Translations under genes and position numbers: made by a program
Part shown: piece by piece, positions 25,111 to 34,679 of the stretch
Layout of the letters: each line of letters starts with the position of its first letter
Numbering within the stretch: position 1 is the first letter of the stretch
Notes under the pieces: model-generated
The model's input: the letters and a program-made list of their open reading frames with translations, nothing else
Database searches by the model: none
What the model was told of the DNA's origin: nothing
Assembly: GCF_020172665.1 (NCBI RefSeq)
Contig: NZ_CP083985.1
Location: forward strand, 2,904,146-2,968,145
Source of the DNA: [Mycobacterium] zoologicum
Lineage (GTDB): Bacteria > Actinomycetota > Actinomycetes > Mycobacteriales > Mycobacteriaceae
Direction: 5' to 3'
Length of the DNA stretch: 64,000 bases

Positions 25111-27350
25111 GCCTTGTCCAGGTATTCGATGTCGGTGAAAGGTGCTGCCAGCGCAGCCAGTCCGGGATCGGTGGGATCGATGTCCCAGGCGTGGGTACAG
25201 AAGGCCCTCGCCGCCTCGATCACCTCGCCGTGGTCGGCCAGCGACAGCAGCTTCAAACCTCCTCGCCATCCGGACTGGTTACGCCCCAAAACATCTCCCT
25301 CGCCGCGTTCTCGCAGATCCAAGTCGGCCAGGGCGAACCCGTCCAGGGTCGCCGCGACCGCCTCCAGTCGCCTTCCGGCTTTGGAGCCCTGCCGGCTGGA
25401 GGTCACCAGCACGCAGAGGCTGGCGTGTTCGCCCCGGCCGATCCTGCCACGCAGCTGGTGCAGCTGGCTGATGCCGAACCAGTCGGCGTCGGAGATCAGC
25501 ATGACGGTGGCGTTGGGTACGTCGACGCCGACTTCGATGACCGTGGTGCAGACCAGCACGTCGACCGTGCCGGTACGGAACGCCGTCATCACCGCATCCT
25601 TCTCGTCGCCGGTGAGCCGGCCGTGCATCAAGCCCAGCCGCAGCCCCGACAACGGCCCGGCCCGCAGCTTGTCGAACAGTCCCACCGCGGTCTCCGAGGT
25701 TCGGCCGCCCTCGGCCTGGCCGCCCTCGACGGCCGCGTCGGGCTTGGGCACCTCGTCGGCCTCGTCGATGCGCGGCGCCACCACGTAGGCCTGCCGCCCG
25801 GCCGCCACCTCGTCGCGCACCCGCGCCAACGCCCGGCCCAGCCAGACCGGTTTCTCCTTGGCGTAGATCACCGAGCTGGCGATCGGCCTGCGGCCGCGCG
25901 GCAGCTCACGCAGCGTGGAGGTCTCCAGGTCGCCGTAGACGGTCAGCGCGACGGTCCGCGGGATGGGAGTCGCCGTCATCACCAACAGGTGCGGCGTGAT
26001 GCCCGCCGGCGCCTTGGCGCGCAACTGATCTCGCTGCTCGACGCCGAATCGGTGCTGTTCGTCGACGACCACCATGCCCAGGTTGTCGAACTCGACCGCA
26101 TCGACCAGCAGGGCGTGGGTGCCGACGACGATGCCGGCCCGGCCGCCGGCGATCTCAGCGCGGGTGAGTTTCTTGGCTGCTGCCGACATCGACCCGGTGA
26201 GCAGCACCACCCCGGTGGCATGGTCGGCACCGCCCAGCTGACCGGCGAGCGCGAGCGGGCCCAGCATATTGTGTATCGACCGGAGATGTTGGGCGGCAAG
26301 GACTTCGGTGGGCGCCAGCAGTGCGCACTGATAGCCGGCATCGACCATCTGCAGCATGGCAAGCAGCGCAACGATCGTCTTGCCGGAGCCGACCTCCCCC
26401 TGCAGCAGCCTGTTCATCGGGCGGGAAGCGGCAAGCTCGGCACCCAGCACACCGAGCACCTCACGTTGCCCGGCGGTCAGCTCAAAGGGCAGCCGGCCCA
26501 GCATCTCCGCCGCCAGGCCGTCGGCACGCGCGACGGCCGAAGGGCCGGACTGCGACAGTTCGGAGTTGCGTCGCATCGCCAACGCCCACTGCAGGCCGAA
26601 GGCTTCGTCGACGGCGAGTCGATCGCGCGCGCGGTCGCGTTCGGCCGCGCTCTCCGACAGATGGATCGCCCGCAGCGCTTCGTCCTCGCTGATCAGGCCG
26701 CGCTCGGTGCGCACCACCGCCGGCAGCGGATCGGGTACCGGCTCAAGGACGTCGAGCACCTGGCGGACGCAATTGAAGATGTCCCAGCTCTGCAGTTTGG
26801 CGGTCGCCGGATAGATCGGGTAACAACTGCGCTCGAAGTCCGACTGGCTGACCTGCCCGCTGACCTTCTGCGAGGCGTCGGCGATGTTGCGCAGTGAACT
26901 GCTGCCGAAATTGCGTTCCTGCCCAACACCATCGGCTTCCTTGAGCACCAGGAAATCCGGATGGGTGAGCTGGATGGCGCCCCGATACAGCTTCACCTCG
27001 CCGGACAGCATCACCCGGGTGCCCTTGGTGAGCCGCCAGCGCAGGCCCTTGGGGTTGAAGAACGTCGCACTGACCTTGTTGCGGCCGGTGCCGACGGTGA
27101 CGGCGAGGAACTTTCCCTTGCGGCGCTGCATCTCCACGAGCTGCGCGGTCTCGATGGTGTCGACGATGGTGATGTGGTCACCTTCGACCGGGCGGCTGTC
27201 GGATGCGCCGCGTACCCCCGTGCCTTCGACGTAGCTGCGCGGGTAGTGCCCCAGCAGGTCGCCGACGGTGCGGATGCCGAAAGCTTCGTCGAGTTTGTCG
27301 GCGGCCTCGGAGCCCAGGATGAAATCCAGTCGATCGCGCAACGTCACCAT
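25107..27350 (-). CDS. recG: ATP-dependent DNA helicase RecG
   Basis: 747 aa. It remodels stalled forks and branched DNA. The N-terminal wedge/OB domain (GIRTVGDLLGHYPRSYVEG; GTRVMLSGEVKLYRG) precedes superfamily-2 motifs: Walker A GEVGSGKTIVALLA, motif II VVVDEQHRFGVEQRD, motif III MTATPIPRT, and the C-terminal QLRGRIGRGEHASLCVLVT. Start ATG 27350 is 2 bp from the DAK2 gene stop. It is the Rv2973c position. Confidence 0.97.
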   Translation of the reverse strand: MVTLRDRLDFILGSEAADKLDEAFGIRTVGDLLGHYPRSYVEGTGVRGASDSRPVEGDHITIVDTIETAQLVEMQRRKGKFLAVTVGTGRNKVSATFFNPKGLRWRLTKGTRVMLSGEVKLYRGAIQLTHPDFLVLKEADGVGQERNFGSSSLRNIADASQKVSGQVSQSDFERSCYPIYPATAKLQSWDIFNCVRQVLDVLEPVPDPLPAVVRTERGLISEDEALRAIHLSESAAERDRARDRLAVDEAFGLQWALAMRRNSELSQSGPSAVARADGLAAEMLGRLPFELTAGQREVLGVLGAELAASRPMNRLLQGEVGSGKTIVALLAMLQMVDAGYQCALLAPTEVLAAQHLRSIHNMLGPLALAGQLGGADHATGVVLLTGSMSAAAKKLTRAEIAGGRAGIVVGTHALLVDAVEFDNLGMVVVDEQHRFGVEQRDQLRAKAPAGITPHLLVMTATPIPRTVALTVYGDLETSTLRELPRGRRPIASSVIYAKEKPVWLGRALARVRDEVAAGRQAYVVAPRIDEADEVPKPDAAVEGGQAEGGRTSETAVGLFDKLRAGPLSGLRLGLMHGRLTGDEKDAVMTAFRTGTVDVLVCTTVIEVGVDVPNATVMLISDADWFGISQLHQLRGRIGRGEHASLCVLVTSSRQGSKAGRRLEAVAATLDGFALADLDLRERGEGDVLGRNQSGWRGGLKLLSLADHGEVIEAARAFCTHAWDIDPTDPGLAALAAPFTDIEYLDKA

Positions 27351-27352
27351 CG

Positions 27353-29002
27353 CTACTCGACCCCGATCAGCAGTGCGTCCCCTCGGTGCCCGGTGAAGTA
27401 GACCGCCAGTTCGATGCCGGGGTGCTCGTCGTGCATGTGTTTGGAAAGCACATCGACAAGGTCGCCGTCGAAGCCCGCTCCGAACAGCACCGTCACCAGG
27501 TCGCCGCCGGCCGCCAGCAGCAGATCGATCAGGCCGATGGCGGCCGAGGCGACATCATGCGACACGATCAGCACCTCGTCACCGGCGATGCCCAATCCGT
27601 CACCGGGACGGCAGGTGCCGGCCCAGGTCAGCGCCTGCTCGGTGGCCACCCGTACCGAACCGTGCCGGGTGGTGCCCGCCGCGCGGGCCATCGTGTAACC
27701 GTCGTCCACCACCGGGCGGCCCGGGTCGTGCACGGCCAGCGCGGACAGGCCCTGCACCATCGACCCGGCCGGGACCGGCACCACGTCGATTCCCCAGCCG
27801 ATGGCCGCGGTACACCCGGCCACCAATTCCTCGGCGGCGACGTAGCCGTTGGGCAGCACCATCACCTGAGCCGCGCCGGTGTCCACCACGGCCCGCAGCA
27901 GCTGCTGGGCGGTAATCATCATGGCCGGATCGGCGCTGTGCGGCTCGGGCCGCAGCACGCAGGCACCCTCGGACTCGAACAGCCCCTCGGCCCCGTCGCC
28001 GTCGACGACGGCCAGCACCGCGCGTTCGCGAGCCCAACCGCCCGGCGACGGCCCGGTCGCCCCGGCCAGCGCCGAGACCTGGATGCGCCGCGGCCGGCCG
28101 AACTCCAGGCCGACCTCGACCGCGGCCCCGGCGTCATCGGTGTGCACGTGCACCGAATAACCGCCGACCACCCCCGACGTCGCGATCGCCACCGATTCAC
28201 CGAGTTGGCACAGCCGCTCCCGCAGCATCGCGGTGTCTTCGGGGGCGCAGTCGCCGAGCAGGTACATCACCTCGAACTGGGGTTCGGGTTGTTCGGTGCC
28301 GGCCGCCTGTGTGCGGGGCCGCGGCGACGGCTGATACACCGGCCGCACCGGGGCCTGGCCGGTGATCGTGGAGCGCAGCGCGTCGAGCAGCACCAGCAGG
28401 CCGCGGCCGCCCGCGTCGACCACGCCGGCGTCGGCGAGCACATCGAGCTGCTCGGTGGTCTTGTCCAGCGCGTCGGCGGCGGCGTCGGTGGCGGCGGTGA
28501 TCGCCACACCCAGCCCCTCGGCCGCGGTGCGCTCGGCGGCCGAGGCGGCGGCGGCCAACACCGACACGATGGTGCCCGGCACCTCCCGACCACCCATCGA
28601 GGCGACCACCAACTCGGCCCCGTGCCCCAGACCGGCACCGAGCAGCGCGGCATCGATGGCGGTGACGACGGTGTCGCAGTTGTCCGGGGCGGTCACGTCG
28701 GCCAGGCCGCGCAGAATCTGCGACAGGATCACCCCGGAGTTGCCGCGCGCCCCGTGCAGCGCCCCTGACGACAGGGCGGCCGCGACCCGGGACACCTCGC
28801 CGGCGGCGGCCACGGTGTTGGCCTCGGCCAGGGCCGAACGCATGGTGAACAGCATGTTCGTGCCGGTGTCGGAGTCGGCGACCGGGAAGACGTTGAGCTG
28901 GTTGATCTCGTCGGTGTGGGTGATCAAATCGCCGACGGCGGTGTGCGCCCAGTCCCGCAGGGCGGCCGCGTCCAGCCGACGATCGAGGTTGCCCACCGCC
29001 AC
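27353..29002 (-). CDS. DAK2/DegV-type protein (FakA/YloV-like fatty acid kinase family)
   Basis: 549 aa. The N-terminal DhaL/DAK2 kinase domain has NQLNVFPVADSDTGTNML (metal/ATP site) and GALHGARGNSGVILSQIL. A middle domain follows the Ser/Pro/Arg-rich linker near residue 225, and a C-terminal YloV domain ends VLFGAGFDGDLVDVLSKH. In Firmicutes the homolog FakA phosphorylates fatty acids held by FakB. No FakB is seen here. As I recall, M. tuberculosis has this region split into Rv2974c and Rv2975c; here it is one intact frame. Confidence 0.87.
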   Translation of the reverse strand: MAVGNLDRRLDAAALRDWAHTAVGDLITHTDEINQLNVFPVADSDTGTNMLFTMRSALAEANTVAAAGEVSRVAAALSSGALHGARGNSGVILSQILRGLADVTAPDNCDTVVTAIDAALLGAGLGHGAELVVASMGGREVPGTIVSVLAAAASAAERTAAEGLGVAITAATDAAADALDKTTEQLDVLADAGVVDAGGRGLLVLLDALRSTITGQAPVRPVYQPSPRPRTQAAGTEQPEPQFEVMYLLGDCAPEDTAMLRERLCQLGESVAIATSGVVGGYSVHVHTDDAGAAVEVGLEFGRPRRIQVSALAGATGPSPGGWARERAVLAVVDGDGAEGLFESEGACVLRPEPHSADPAMMITAQQLLRAVVDTGAAQVMVLPNGYVAAEELVAGCTAAIGWGIDVVPVPAGSMVQGLSALAVHDPGRPVVDDGYTMARAAGTTRHGSVRVATEQALTWAGTCRPGDGLGIAGDEVLIVSHDVASAAIGLIDLLLAAGGDLVTVLFGAGFDGDLVDVLSKHMHDEHPGIELAVYFTGHRGDALLIGVE

Positions 29003-29073
29003 CCAACCTTCCTGCCGGCACCTCCGGTGCCGCCAGCCTAATCAACCCGGCCGACGGGCCCGAGTAGGGCGTT

Positions 29074-29103
29074 TTGGTTGTTGCGCGGCCCGGCGGGTAT
29101 CCT
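29074..29103 (+). promoter_or_regulatory. Probable rpmB promoter
   Basis: TTGGTT (29074-29079) and TATCCT (29098-29103) are separated by 18 bp, in the 169-bp divergent region between the DAK2 gene and rpmB. It is a reasonable SigA-type promoter, with a start site expected near 29110 and a short leader before the Shine-Dalgarno at 29158. Assigned by pattern only. Confidence 0.45.
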
Positions 29104-29171
29104 GATCAGGTTGTCGGGCCACCCACTTTCGGTCGTTGGCCCTCAAGCAAGAGTTTTGAGGAGTGTCACAT

Positions 29172-29363
29172 ATGGCTGCCGTGTGCGATATCTGCGGAAA
29201 GGGCCCGGGCTTCGGCAAGTCGGTGTCCCACTCGCACCGTCGGACCAGCCGTCGGTGGGACCCGAACATCCAGGTCGTGCACGCCGCCCGTCCCGGTGGC
29301 AACAAGCAGCGCCTCAACGCCTGCACCTCGTGCATCAAGGCCGGCAAGGTCACCCGCGGCTAG
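29172..29363 (+). CDS. rpmB: 50S ribosomal protein L28, zinc-ribbon (C+) form
   Basis: 63 aa. ATG 29172 is placed 8 bp after GAGGAG. It begins [21 protein letters not shown] and has two CxxC pairs (CDICG near the N-terminus; CTSCIKAGK near the C-terminus), the zinc-binding form of L28. [13 protein letters not shown] is the family core. It is a structural protein of the large subunit. It sits between the DAK2 protein and ung, on the opposite strand from both. A GTG three codons upstream is possible but spoils the ribosome-site spacing. Confidence 0.95.
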   Translation: MAAVCDICGKGPGFGKSVSHSHRRTSRRWDPNIQVVHAARPGGNKQRLNACTSCIKAGKVTRG

Positions 29364-29370
29364 GACCGTT

Positions 29371-29406
29371 CTTCCCTCGGGTCTTCCCTCGGGTCTTCCC
29401 TCGGGC
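29371..29406. repeat. 12-bp tandem repeat, three units
   Basis: CTTCCCTCGGGT repeated three times (29371-29382, 29383-29394, 29395-29406; last base changed), directly after the rpmB stop and 2 bp before inverted-repeat element R3. Confidence 0.9.
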
Positions 29407-29408
29407 TC

Positions 29409-29462
29409 AGCGTGCGTGTCTGTCCGCGACACGCCGGGCGCGACGGTACCGCTGCGCACGCT
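29409..29462. repeat. Intergenic inverted-repeat element R3
   Basis: 54 bp with 8-bp perfect arms AGCGTGCG (29409-29416) and CGCACGCT (29455-29462) and an inner hairpin GTGTC/GACAC. It has the same arm type as R1 at 6351 but a different core. It lies between convergent rpmB and ung and may terminate both transcripts. Confidence 0.8.
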
Positions 29463-29472
29463 CGATTGACGA

Positions 29473-30153
29473 TTAATCCAGCCGCCAGTCGATCGGCTCG
29501 GCACCCAGCCGCCCCAGCAGTTCGTTGGCGCGGCTGAACGGCCGCGACCCGAAGAACCCCCGCGACGCCGACAGCGGCGATGGATGCGGTGATTCGATCG
29601 TGCGGCAGTTCTCGTTCAGCATCGGCTTGAGCGTCCCCGCGTCACGACCCCACAGGATCGCCACCAGCGGCTGCGGCCGGGCCACCAGCGCCCGGATCGC
29701 GCACTCGGTGACGGCCTCCCAACCCTTACCGCGGTGCGCGGCGGGCTTGCCGGGTTGCACGGTCAGCACCCTGTTGAGCATCATCACGCCACTCTTCGCC
29801 CACGCGCTCAGGTCACCGCACGCCGGCGCCGGATGCCCGAGGTCCTGGGCGTATTCGCGGAAGATGTTGTCCAGGCTGCGCGGCAGCGGACGCACGTCCG
29901 GCGCCACCGAGAAACTCAGCCCCATGGCGTGTCCTGGGGTCGGATACGGGTCCTGGCCCACGATCAACACCCGGACCGCATCAAACGGAAACGTGAAGGC
30001 GCGCAGCACGTTCTGCCCCTCGGGCAGATAGCCCCGGCCCGCGGCGATCTCCTCACGGAGGAACTTCCCCATGACGGCGACCTGATCGGCTACCGGAGCC
30101 AGGGCCGCGGCCCAGCCCTCTTCGACGAGTTCGTTGAGCGGGCGTGCGGTCAT
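29473..30153 (-). CDS. ung: Uracil-DNA glycosylase
   Basis: 226 aa, family 1 UDG. It excises uracil from DNA. The water-activating motif [17 protein letters not shown] and the C-terminal [18 protein letters not shown] (catalytic His and DNA-minor-groove Leu) are intact. [21 protein letters not shown] is the other conserved block. It is the Rv2976c position; the thiL stop lies 19 bp upstream on the same strand. Confidence 0.97.
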   Translation of the reverse strand: MTARPLNELVEEGWAAALAPVADQVAVMGKFLREEIAAGRGYLPEGQNVLRAFTFPFDAVRVLIVGQDPYPTPGHAMGLSFSVAPDVRPLPRSLDNIFREYAQDLGHPAPACGDLSAWAKSGVMMLNRVLTVQPGKPAAHRGKGWEAVTECAIRALVARPQPLVAILWGRDAGTLKPMLNENCRTIESPHPSPLSASRGFFGSRPFSRANELLGRLGAEPIDWRLD

Positions 30154-30172
30154 CGCCGCTGAGCCTAGCGGC

Positions 30173-31135
30173 TCAGCCGTGGAACGACTGCCAACCGGTG
30201 GCGCCGCCCCACGCGGTCCCGTCGACCAGCACCCGCCCCGGCCCGTCGGTCACCCGCCCGATCACCCGCCAGCCATCGGGCACCGCGGCGGGGAACACCG
30301 CCACCAGCGCATGGTCTTCTCCCCCGCCCAGCACCCATGACCACGGGTCCGCACCGGCTGCGGCGCCGGCCGCGGCCAGTGCCCGGTGATCGTCGGCCAG
30401 CCCCGCGGTGGACACGTCGATGGTCACCGCCGACGCGACGGCCAGGTGCCCCAGATCGGCGATCAGGCCGTCGGAGACGTCGGTCATGGCCTGCGCACCC
30501 GCGGCCGCGGCGATCGCCCCCTGCCCGTAGGGCGGCGCCGGGGCCAGATGACGCCGCCGCAGTTCGTCGAAGCCACCGATGTCATTGCGCCACAGCTCAT
30601 ATCCGGCCGACGAACGTCCCAGCTCACCGGTGACCGCCACCGTTGACCCGGCCCGCGCCCCGGACCGCAGCACCGGCGCCCGGCCGGCCAGATCCCCGAG
30701 CACCGTCACCGAGACCACCCAGGAATCGGCCTGCACCAGGTCACCGCCGACCACGCCCGCGCCCAGCCGACCGGCTTCGGCCCACATCCCGTCGGCCAGT
30801 GCGGCGGCGTCGCCGGCCGGGGTGTGCGCCGGGGCGCCGAAAGCGACGACGAACGCGGTGGGACGCGCACCCATCGCCTCGATATCGGCGGCGTTCTGCG
30901 CGATCGCCTTGCGGCCGATGTCGTGCGGGGTCGACCAGTCCAGCCGGAAATGCCGGCCCTCGACGAGCATGTCGGTGGAGATGACGGCGCGTCCGTCGGC
31001 GCAGCGCACCACCGCTGCGTCGTCACCGGGACCCAACTCGGTGGTGGTGGGCTGGCGGCGGCCGGACACCAGCCGGTCGATCATGGGAAACTCACCAAGC
31101 TGACCCAGCGTGGGCTCGTTACCGCGCACAGCCAC
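30173..31135 (-). CDS. thiL: Thiamine-monophosphate kinase
   Basis: 320 aa. It phosphorylates TMP to thiamine diphosphate. AIRS-type kinase features are [63 protein letters not shown] and [17 protein letters not shown] chose the GTG at 31135 ([16 protein letters not shown]); GTG 31129 is an alternative. The divergent DUF3515 gene begins only ~10 bp away, so the promoters must overlap coding sequence or the transcripts are leaderless. Confidence 0.94.
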   Translation of the reverse strand: MAVRGNEPTLGQLGEFPMIDRLVSGRRQPTTTELGPGDDAAVVRCADGRAVISTDMLVEGRHFRLDWSTPHDIGRKAIAQNAADIEAMGARPTAFVVAFGAPAHTPAGDAAALADGMWAEAGRLGAGVVGGDLVQADSWVVSVTVLGDLAGRAPVLRSGARAGSTVAVTGELGRSSAGYELWRNDIGGFDELRRRHLAPAPPYGQGAIAAAAGAQAMTDVSDGLIADLGHLAVASAVTIDVSTAGLADDHRALAAAGAAAGADPWSWVLGGGEDHALVAVFPAAVPDGWRVIGRVTDGPGRVLVDGTAWGGATGWQSFHG

Positions 31136-31144
31136 CGAGTTTAG

Positions 31145-31708
31145 ATGCGACCGAAGGGAACGCAGGCCTTGAGCAATCCGGAGACCGACGGGCCACCGCG
31201 CGCCGTGCTGATCGCCGCGCTGGTGGTGGCCGTGGTCGCGGTGGGTGCCGCGCTGGCGTATGCGGCGGCGCGCCAATCCGGCGAACCACCCACCGGGCCG
31301 ATCCCGCTGGCCACGGTGCCCGCCCCGCACGCCGAAGGCGCGGCCTGCCGCTCCGTGCTGGACGGCCTGCCGCCGCAGCTCGGCGACTTTTCCCGTGCCG
31401 AACTCTTGGAGCCGGCACCGGCGGGCGCGGCGGCCTGGACGGCCGGCGGTGGCCGGTCGGTGGTGTTGCGCTGCGGGCTGGACCGGCCGGCCGACTTCGT
31501 GGTCGGCTCACCGATCCAGGTCGTCGACGCGGTGCAGTGGTTCGAGGTCCGCGAAGGTGACCGCGCCACCTGGTACACCGTCGATCGACCGGTGTATCTG
31601 GCGTTGACGCTGCCGCCGGGATCGGGTCCGGCACCGATCCAGGAGCTGTCGGATCTGATCGCCGCTTCGGTGCCCGCGGTGCCGATCAAGCCGGGGCCGG
31701 CGCGCTAA
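31145..31708 (+). CDS. DUF3515 family exported/membrane protein
   Basis: 187 aa from ATG 31145; a TTG at 31169 ([14 protein letters not shown]) is an alternative start. One N-terminal hydrophobic segment (about residues 18-40) is followed by an exported domain with ESPAC-like [36 protein letters not shown] and [24 protein letters not shown]. The two cysteines may pair. It corresponds to Rv2980. The function is unknown. Its TAA overlaps the ddlA stop tail to tail. Confidence 0.85.
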   Translation: MRPKGTQALSNPETDGPPRAVLIAALVVAVVAVGAALAYAAARQSGEPPTGPIPLATVPAPHAEGAACRSVLDGLPPQLGDFSRAELLEPAPAGAAAWTAGGGRSVVLRCGLDRPADFVVGSPIQVVDAVQWFEVREGDRATWYTVDRPVYLALTLPPGSGPAPIQELSDLIAASVPAVPIKPGPAR

Positions 31709-32823
31709 CGCAGGCCCACACCGCGCGCCAACGCGGTGTCGACCATGGTCGCCAACAGCGTCGGGTAGTCGACACCACTGGCCGCCCACATCCGCGGGTA
31801 CATCGAGATGGTGGTGAACCCGGGCATGGTGTTGATCTCGTTGATCACCGGGCCGTCGTCGGTGAGGAAGAAGTCGACCCGGGCCAGGCCTTGCCCGTCC
31901 AGCGCCGCAAACGCCCGAATAGCCAAGTGCCGCAGCTCCTCTGCGGTATCGTCATCGATCTTGGCGGGCACGTCGAGCTCGGCGGCGTCATCGAGGTACT
32001 TGGTGGCGAAGTCGTAGAACGTGTCGTCGCGATCCCGCACGCCGGCCACCCGGATCTCCCCCACCGTGCTCGCCGCCACCGTGCCGTCGGGGAATTCGAG
32101 CACACCGCACTCGAGTTCGCGGCCGATGATCGCGGCCTCGACGATCACCTTCGGGTCGTGCCGGCGCGCCTCGGCGATCGCGGCCGGCAGATCGGCGAGA
32201 TCGGCCACCCGGCTCACCCCGATCGATGACCCGCCGCGTGCCGGTTTGACGAACAGCGGCAACCCCAGCCGCTGCTGGTCGGCGGTCGACAGCGTCGACT
32301 GCCCGGGCCGCAGCACGGCGTAGGGGCCGATCGGCAGGCCCTCGGCGGCCAGCAGCTTCTTGGTGAACTCCTTGTCCATCCCGGCGGCACTGGCCAGCAC
32401 CCCGGCACCCACGTAGGGCACCCCTGCCAGCTCCAGCAGCCCCTGCACCGTGCCGTCCTCGCCGTAGGGTCCGTGCAGCACCGGGAACACCACGTCCACC
32501 GAGCCCAGCACCGCGGTGGGCCCCGGCGTCCCGGCCGGCAGCGCGATGAGCTGGCCGGCCCGTTGCGGATCGGCCGGCAGCGCCAGCTCGGCTCCGGAGG
32601 CATTGGTGACCGCCGGCAACTGCCGGTCGTTGATCGCCAGCGCGGCGGGATCGCCGTCGGTGAGCACCCAGGCGCCTTCCGGGGTGATGCCCACCGTGAT
32701 GGCCTCGAAACGGGCCGGGTCCAGGTTGCGCAGGATGCTGCCCGCCGACACGCAGGAGATGGCGTGCTCGCTGCTGCGGCCGCCGAACACTACGGCCACC
32801 CGGATACGTTCGTGGGAATTCAC
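31705..32823 (-). CDS. ddlA: D-alanine--D-alanine ligase
   Basis: 372 aa. It makes the D-Ala-D-Ala dipeptide for peptidoglycan and is the target of D-cycloserine. N-terminal [20 protein letters not shown]; substrate loop [23 protein letters not shown]-grasp [18 protein letters not shown]-terminal [26 protein letters not shown] with metal ligands. It is the Rv2981c position. Copy C of the dispersed repeat lies in the gap upstream, before gpsA. Confidence 0.97.
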   Translation of the reverse strand: MNSHERIRVAVVFGGRSSEHAISCVSAGSILRNLDPARFEAITVGITPEGAWVLTDGDPAALAINDRQLPAVTNASGAELALPADPQRAGQLIALPAGTPGPTAVLGSVDVVFPVLHGPYGEDGTVQGLLELAGVPYVGAGVLASAAGMDKEFTKKLLAAEGLPIGPYAVLRPGQSTLSTADQQRLGLPLFVKPARGGSSIGVSRVADLADLPAAIAEARRHDPKVIVEAAIIGRELECGVLEFPDGTVAASTVGEIRVAGVRDRDDTFYDFATKYLDDAAELDVPAKIDDDTAEELRHLAIRAFAALDGQGLARVDFFLTDDGPVINEINTMPGFTTISMYPRMWAASGVDYPTLLATMVDTALARGVGLR

Positions 32824-32846
32824 ACGCCAGAGGGTACCGGCCGGTC

Positions 32847-32884
32847 AGCAAGGCTCGACGAAGGAGAGGCGCAGCTGGACCGCC
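32847..32884. repeat. 38-bp dispersed repeat, copy C
   Basis: Differs from copy A (8603-8640) at one position. It lies in the 92-bp gap between gpsA and ddlA, flanked by CCGGCCGG on the left and TCCGGCCGG on the right. It is in the same orientation relative to transcription as copies A and B. Confidence 0.9.
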
Positions 32885-32915
32885 CCATCAGGTCCGGCCG
32901 GCCCGCCGCGCCCGC

Positions 32916-33944
32916 TTACTCCGGCTTGGTGCTGCGCCCCAGCAGGCGCGCCACCGCCTCGTTGACCGACGAGCCCTTGTGGCAGACCCGGTGCACAGCG
33001 TCGGTCAGCGGCATCTCCACGTCATAGCTCGACGCCAGCGCCAGCACCGACTGACACGATGTCACGCCTTCGACCACGTGACCGTCTGCGGTACTGGCCA
33101 GCCCGGTCGCTCCCGGAGCCGGGGGCATGACCTCGCCGCGACCGAGCCGTTGGCCGAACGATCGGTTACGCGAGTGCGGCGACGTGCAGGTGGCCACCAG
33201 ATCGCCCACCCCGGCCAGTCCGGCCAGCGTGGCGCCCTTGGCGCCGAGTGCGACACCCAGGCGGATGATCTCGGCCAGGCCGCGGGTGATGATCGCCGCC
33301 GCCGTGTTCTCCCCCAGGCCCACCCCGGCGGCCATCCCGCAGGCCAGTGCGATGACGTTCTTGCACGCACCACCGATCTCGGTGCCGATCACATCGGCGT
33401 TGGTGTACGGCCGGAAGTATCCGGTGTTGAGCATCCGCTGCAGTGCCACCGCGCGGCCGGAGTCGGTGCAGGCGACCACGGTTGCAGCGGGCTGCTCGGC
33501 GGCGATCTCGGCTGCCAGGTTGGGGCCCGACACCACCGCGACCTGGCTGGTGTCGACCCCGGTCACCGCGGCGATCACCTGGCTCATCCGCATCAGGGTG
33601 CCCAGTTCGATGCCCTTGGCGACGCTGACCAGGGTGGCGCCGTCGGCCACCTGCGGCGTCCACCCCTCGAGATTGGTCCGCATGGTCTGTGCCGGCACGG
33701 CCAGCACCACGGTGGTCAGCCCGTCGAGCGCCTCGGCCGCGTCAGTGGTGGCACGCACCCGATCGGGCACCACGAAACCCGGCAGATAGTCCGGGTTCCG
33801 GCGAGTCTCGTTGATCTGCGCGGCGATGTCGGACCGGCGTGCCCACAGCCTGACGTCACTGCCCGCATCGGCGAGCACCTTGGCCAGGGCGGTACCCCAC
33901 GCTCCGGCCCCCATCACCGCGACGGTGCCCTCGGTCCCGACCAT
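32916..33944 (-). CDS. gpsA: NAD(P)-dependent glycerol-3-phosphate dehydrogenase
   Basis: 342 aa. It reduces dihydroxyacetone phosphate to sn-glycerol-3-phosphate for phospholipids. N-terminal Rossmann motif [57 protein letters not shown]; catalytic Lys region [23 protein letters not shown]. It is the gpdA2 (Rv2982c) position. Start ATG 33944 gives [14 protein letters not shown]. Confidence 0.96.
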   Translation of the reverse strand: MVGTEGTVAVMGAGAWGTALAKVLADAGSDVRLWARRSDIAAQINETRRNPDYLPGFVVPDRVRATTDAAEALDGLTTVVLAVPAQTMRTNLEGWTPQVADGATLVSVAKGIELGTLMRMSQVIAAVTGVDTSQVAVVSGPNLAAEIAAEQPAATVVACTDSGRAVALQRMLNTGYFRPYTNADVIGTEIGGACKNVIALACGMAAGVGLGENTAAAIITRGLAEIIRLGVALGAKGATLAGLAGVGDLVATCTSPHSRNRSFGQRLGRGEVMPPAPGATGLASTADGHVVEGVTSCQSVLALASSYDVEMPLTDAVHRVCHKGSSVNEAVARLLGRSTKPE

Positions 33945-34026
33945 TTCGCACCACCTCCCTCTAGGCGCATCACCCTAACTCGGTGCGGACACTCCAGCCG
34001 CCGAACCCGACGCTGGCAGGATGTGA

Positions 34027-34674
<648 letters not shown>

Positions 34675-34679
34675 TCCGA

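Noticed and set aside
30173..31145. TPP riboswitch near thiL
   Set aside because: The space upstream of thiL is only about 10 bp to the divergent gene, too short for a riboswitch, and no THI-box-like sequence is visible.
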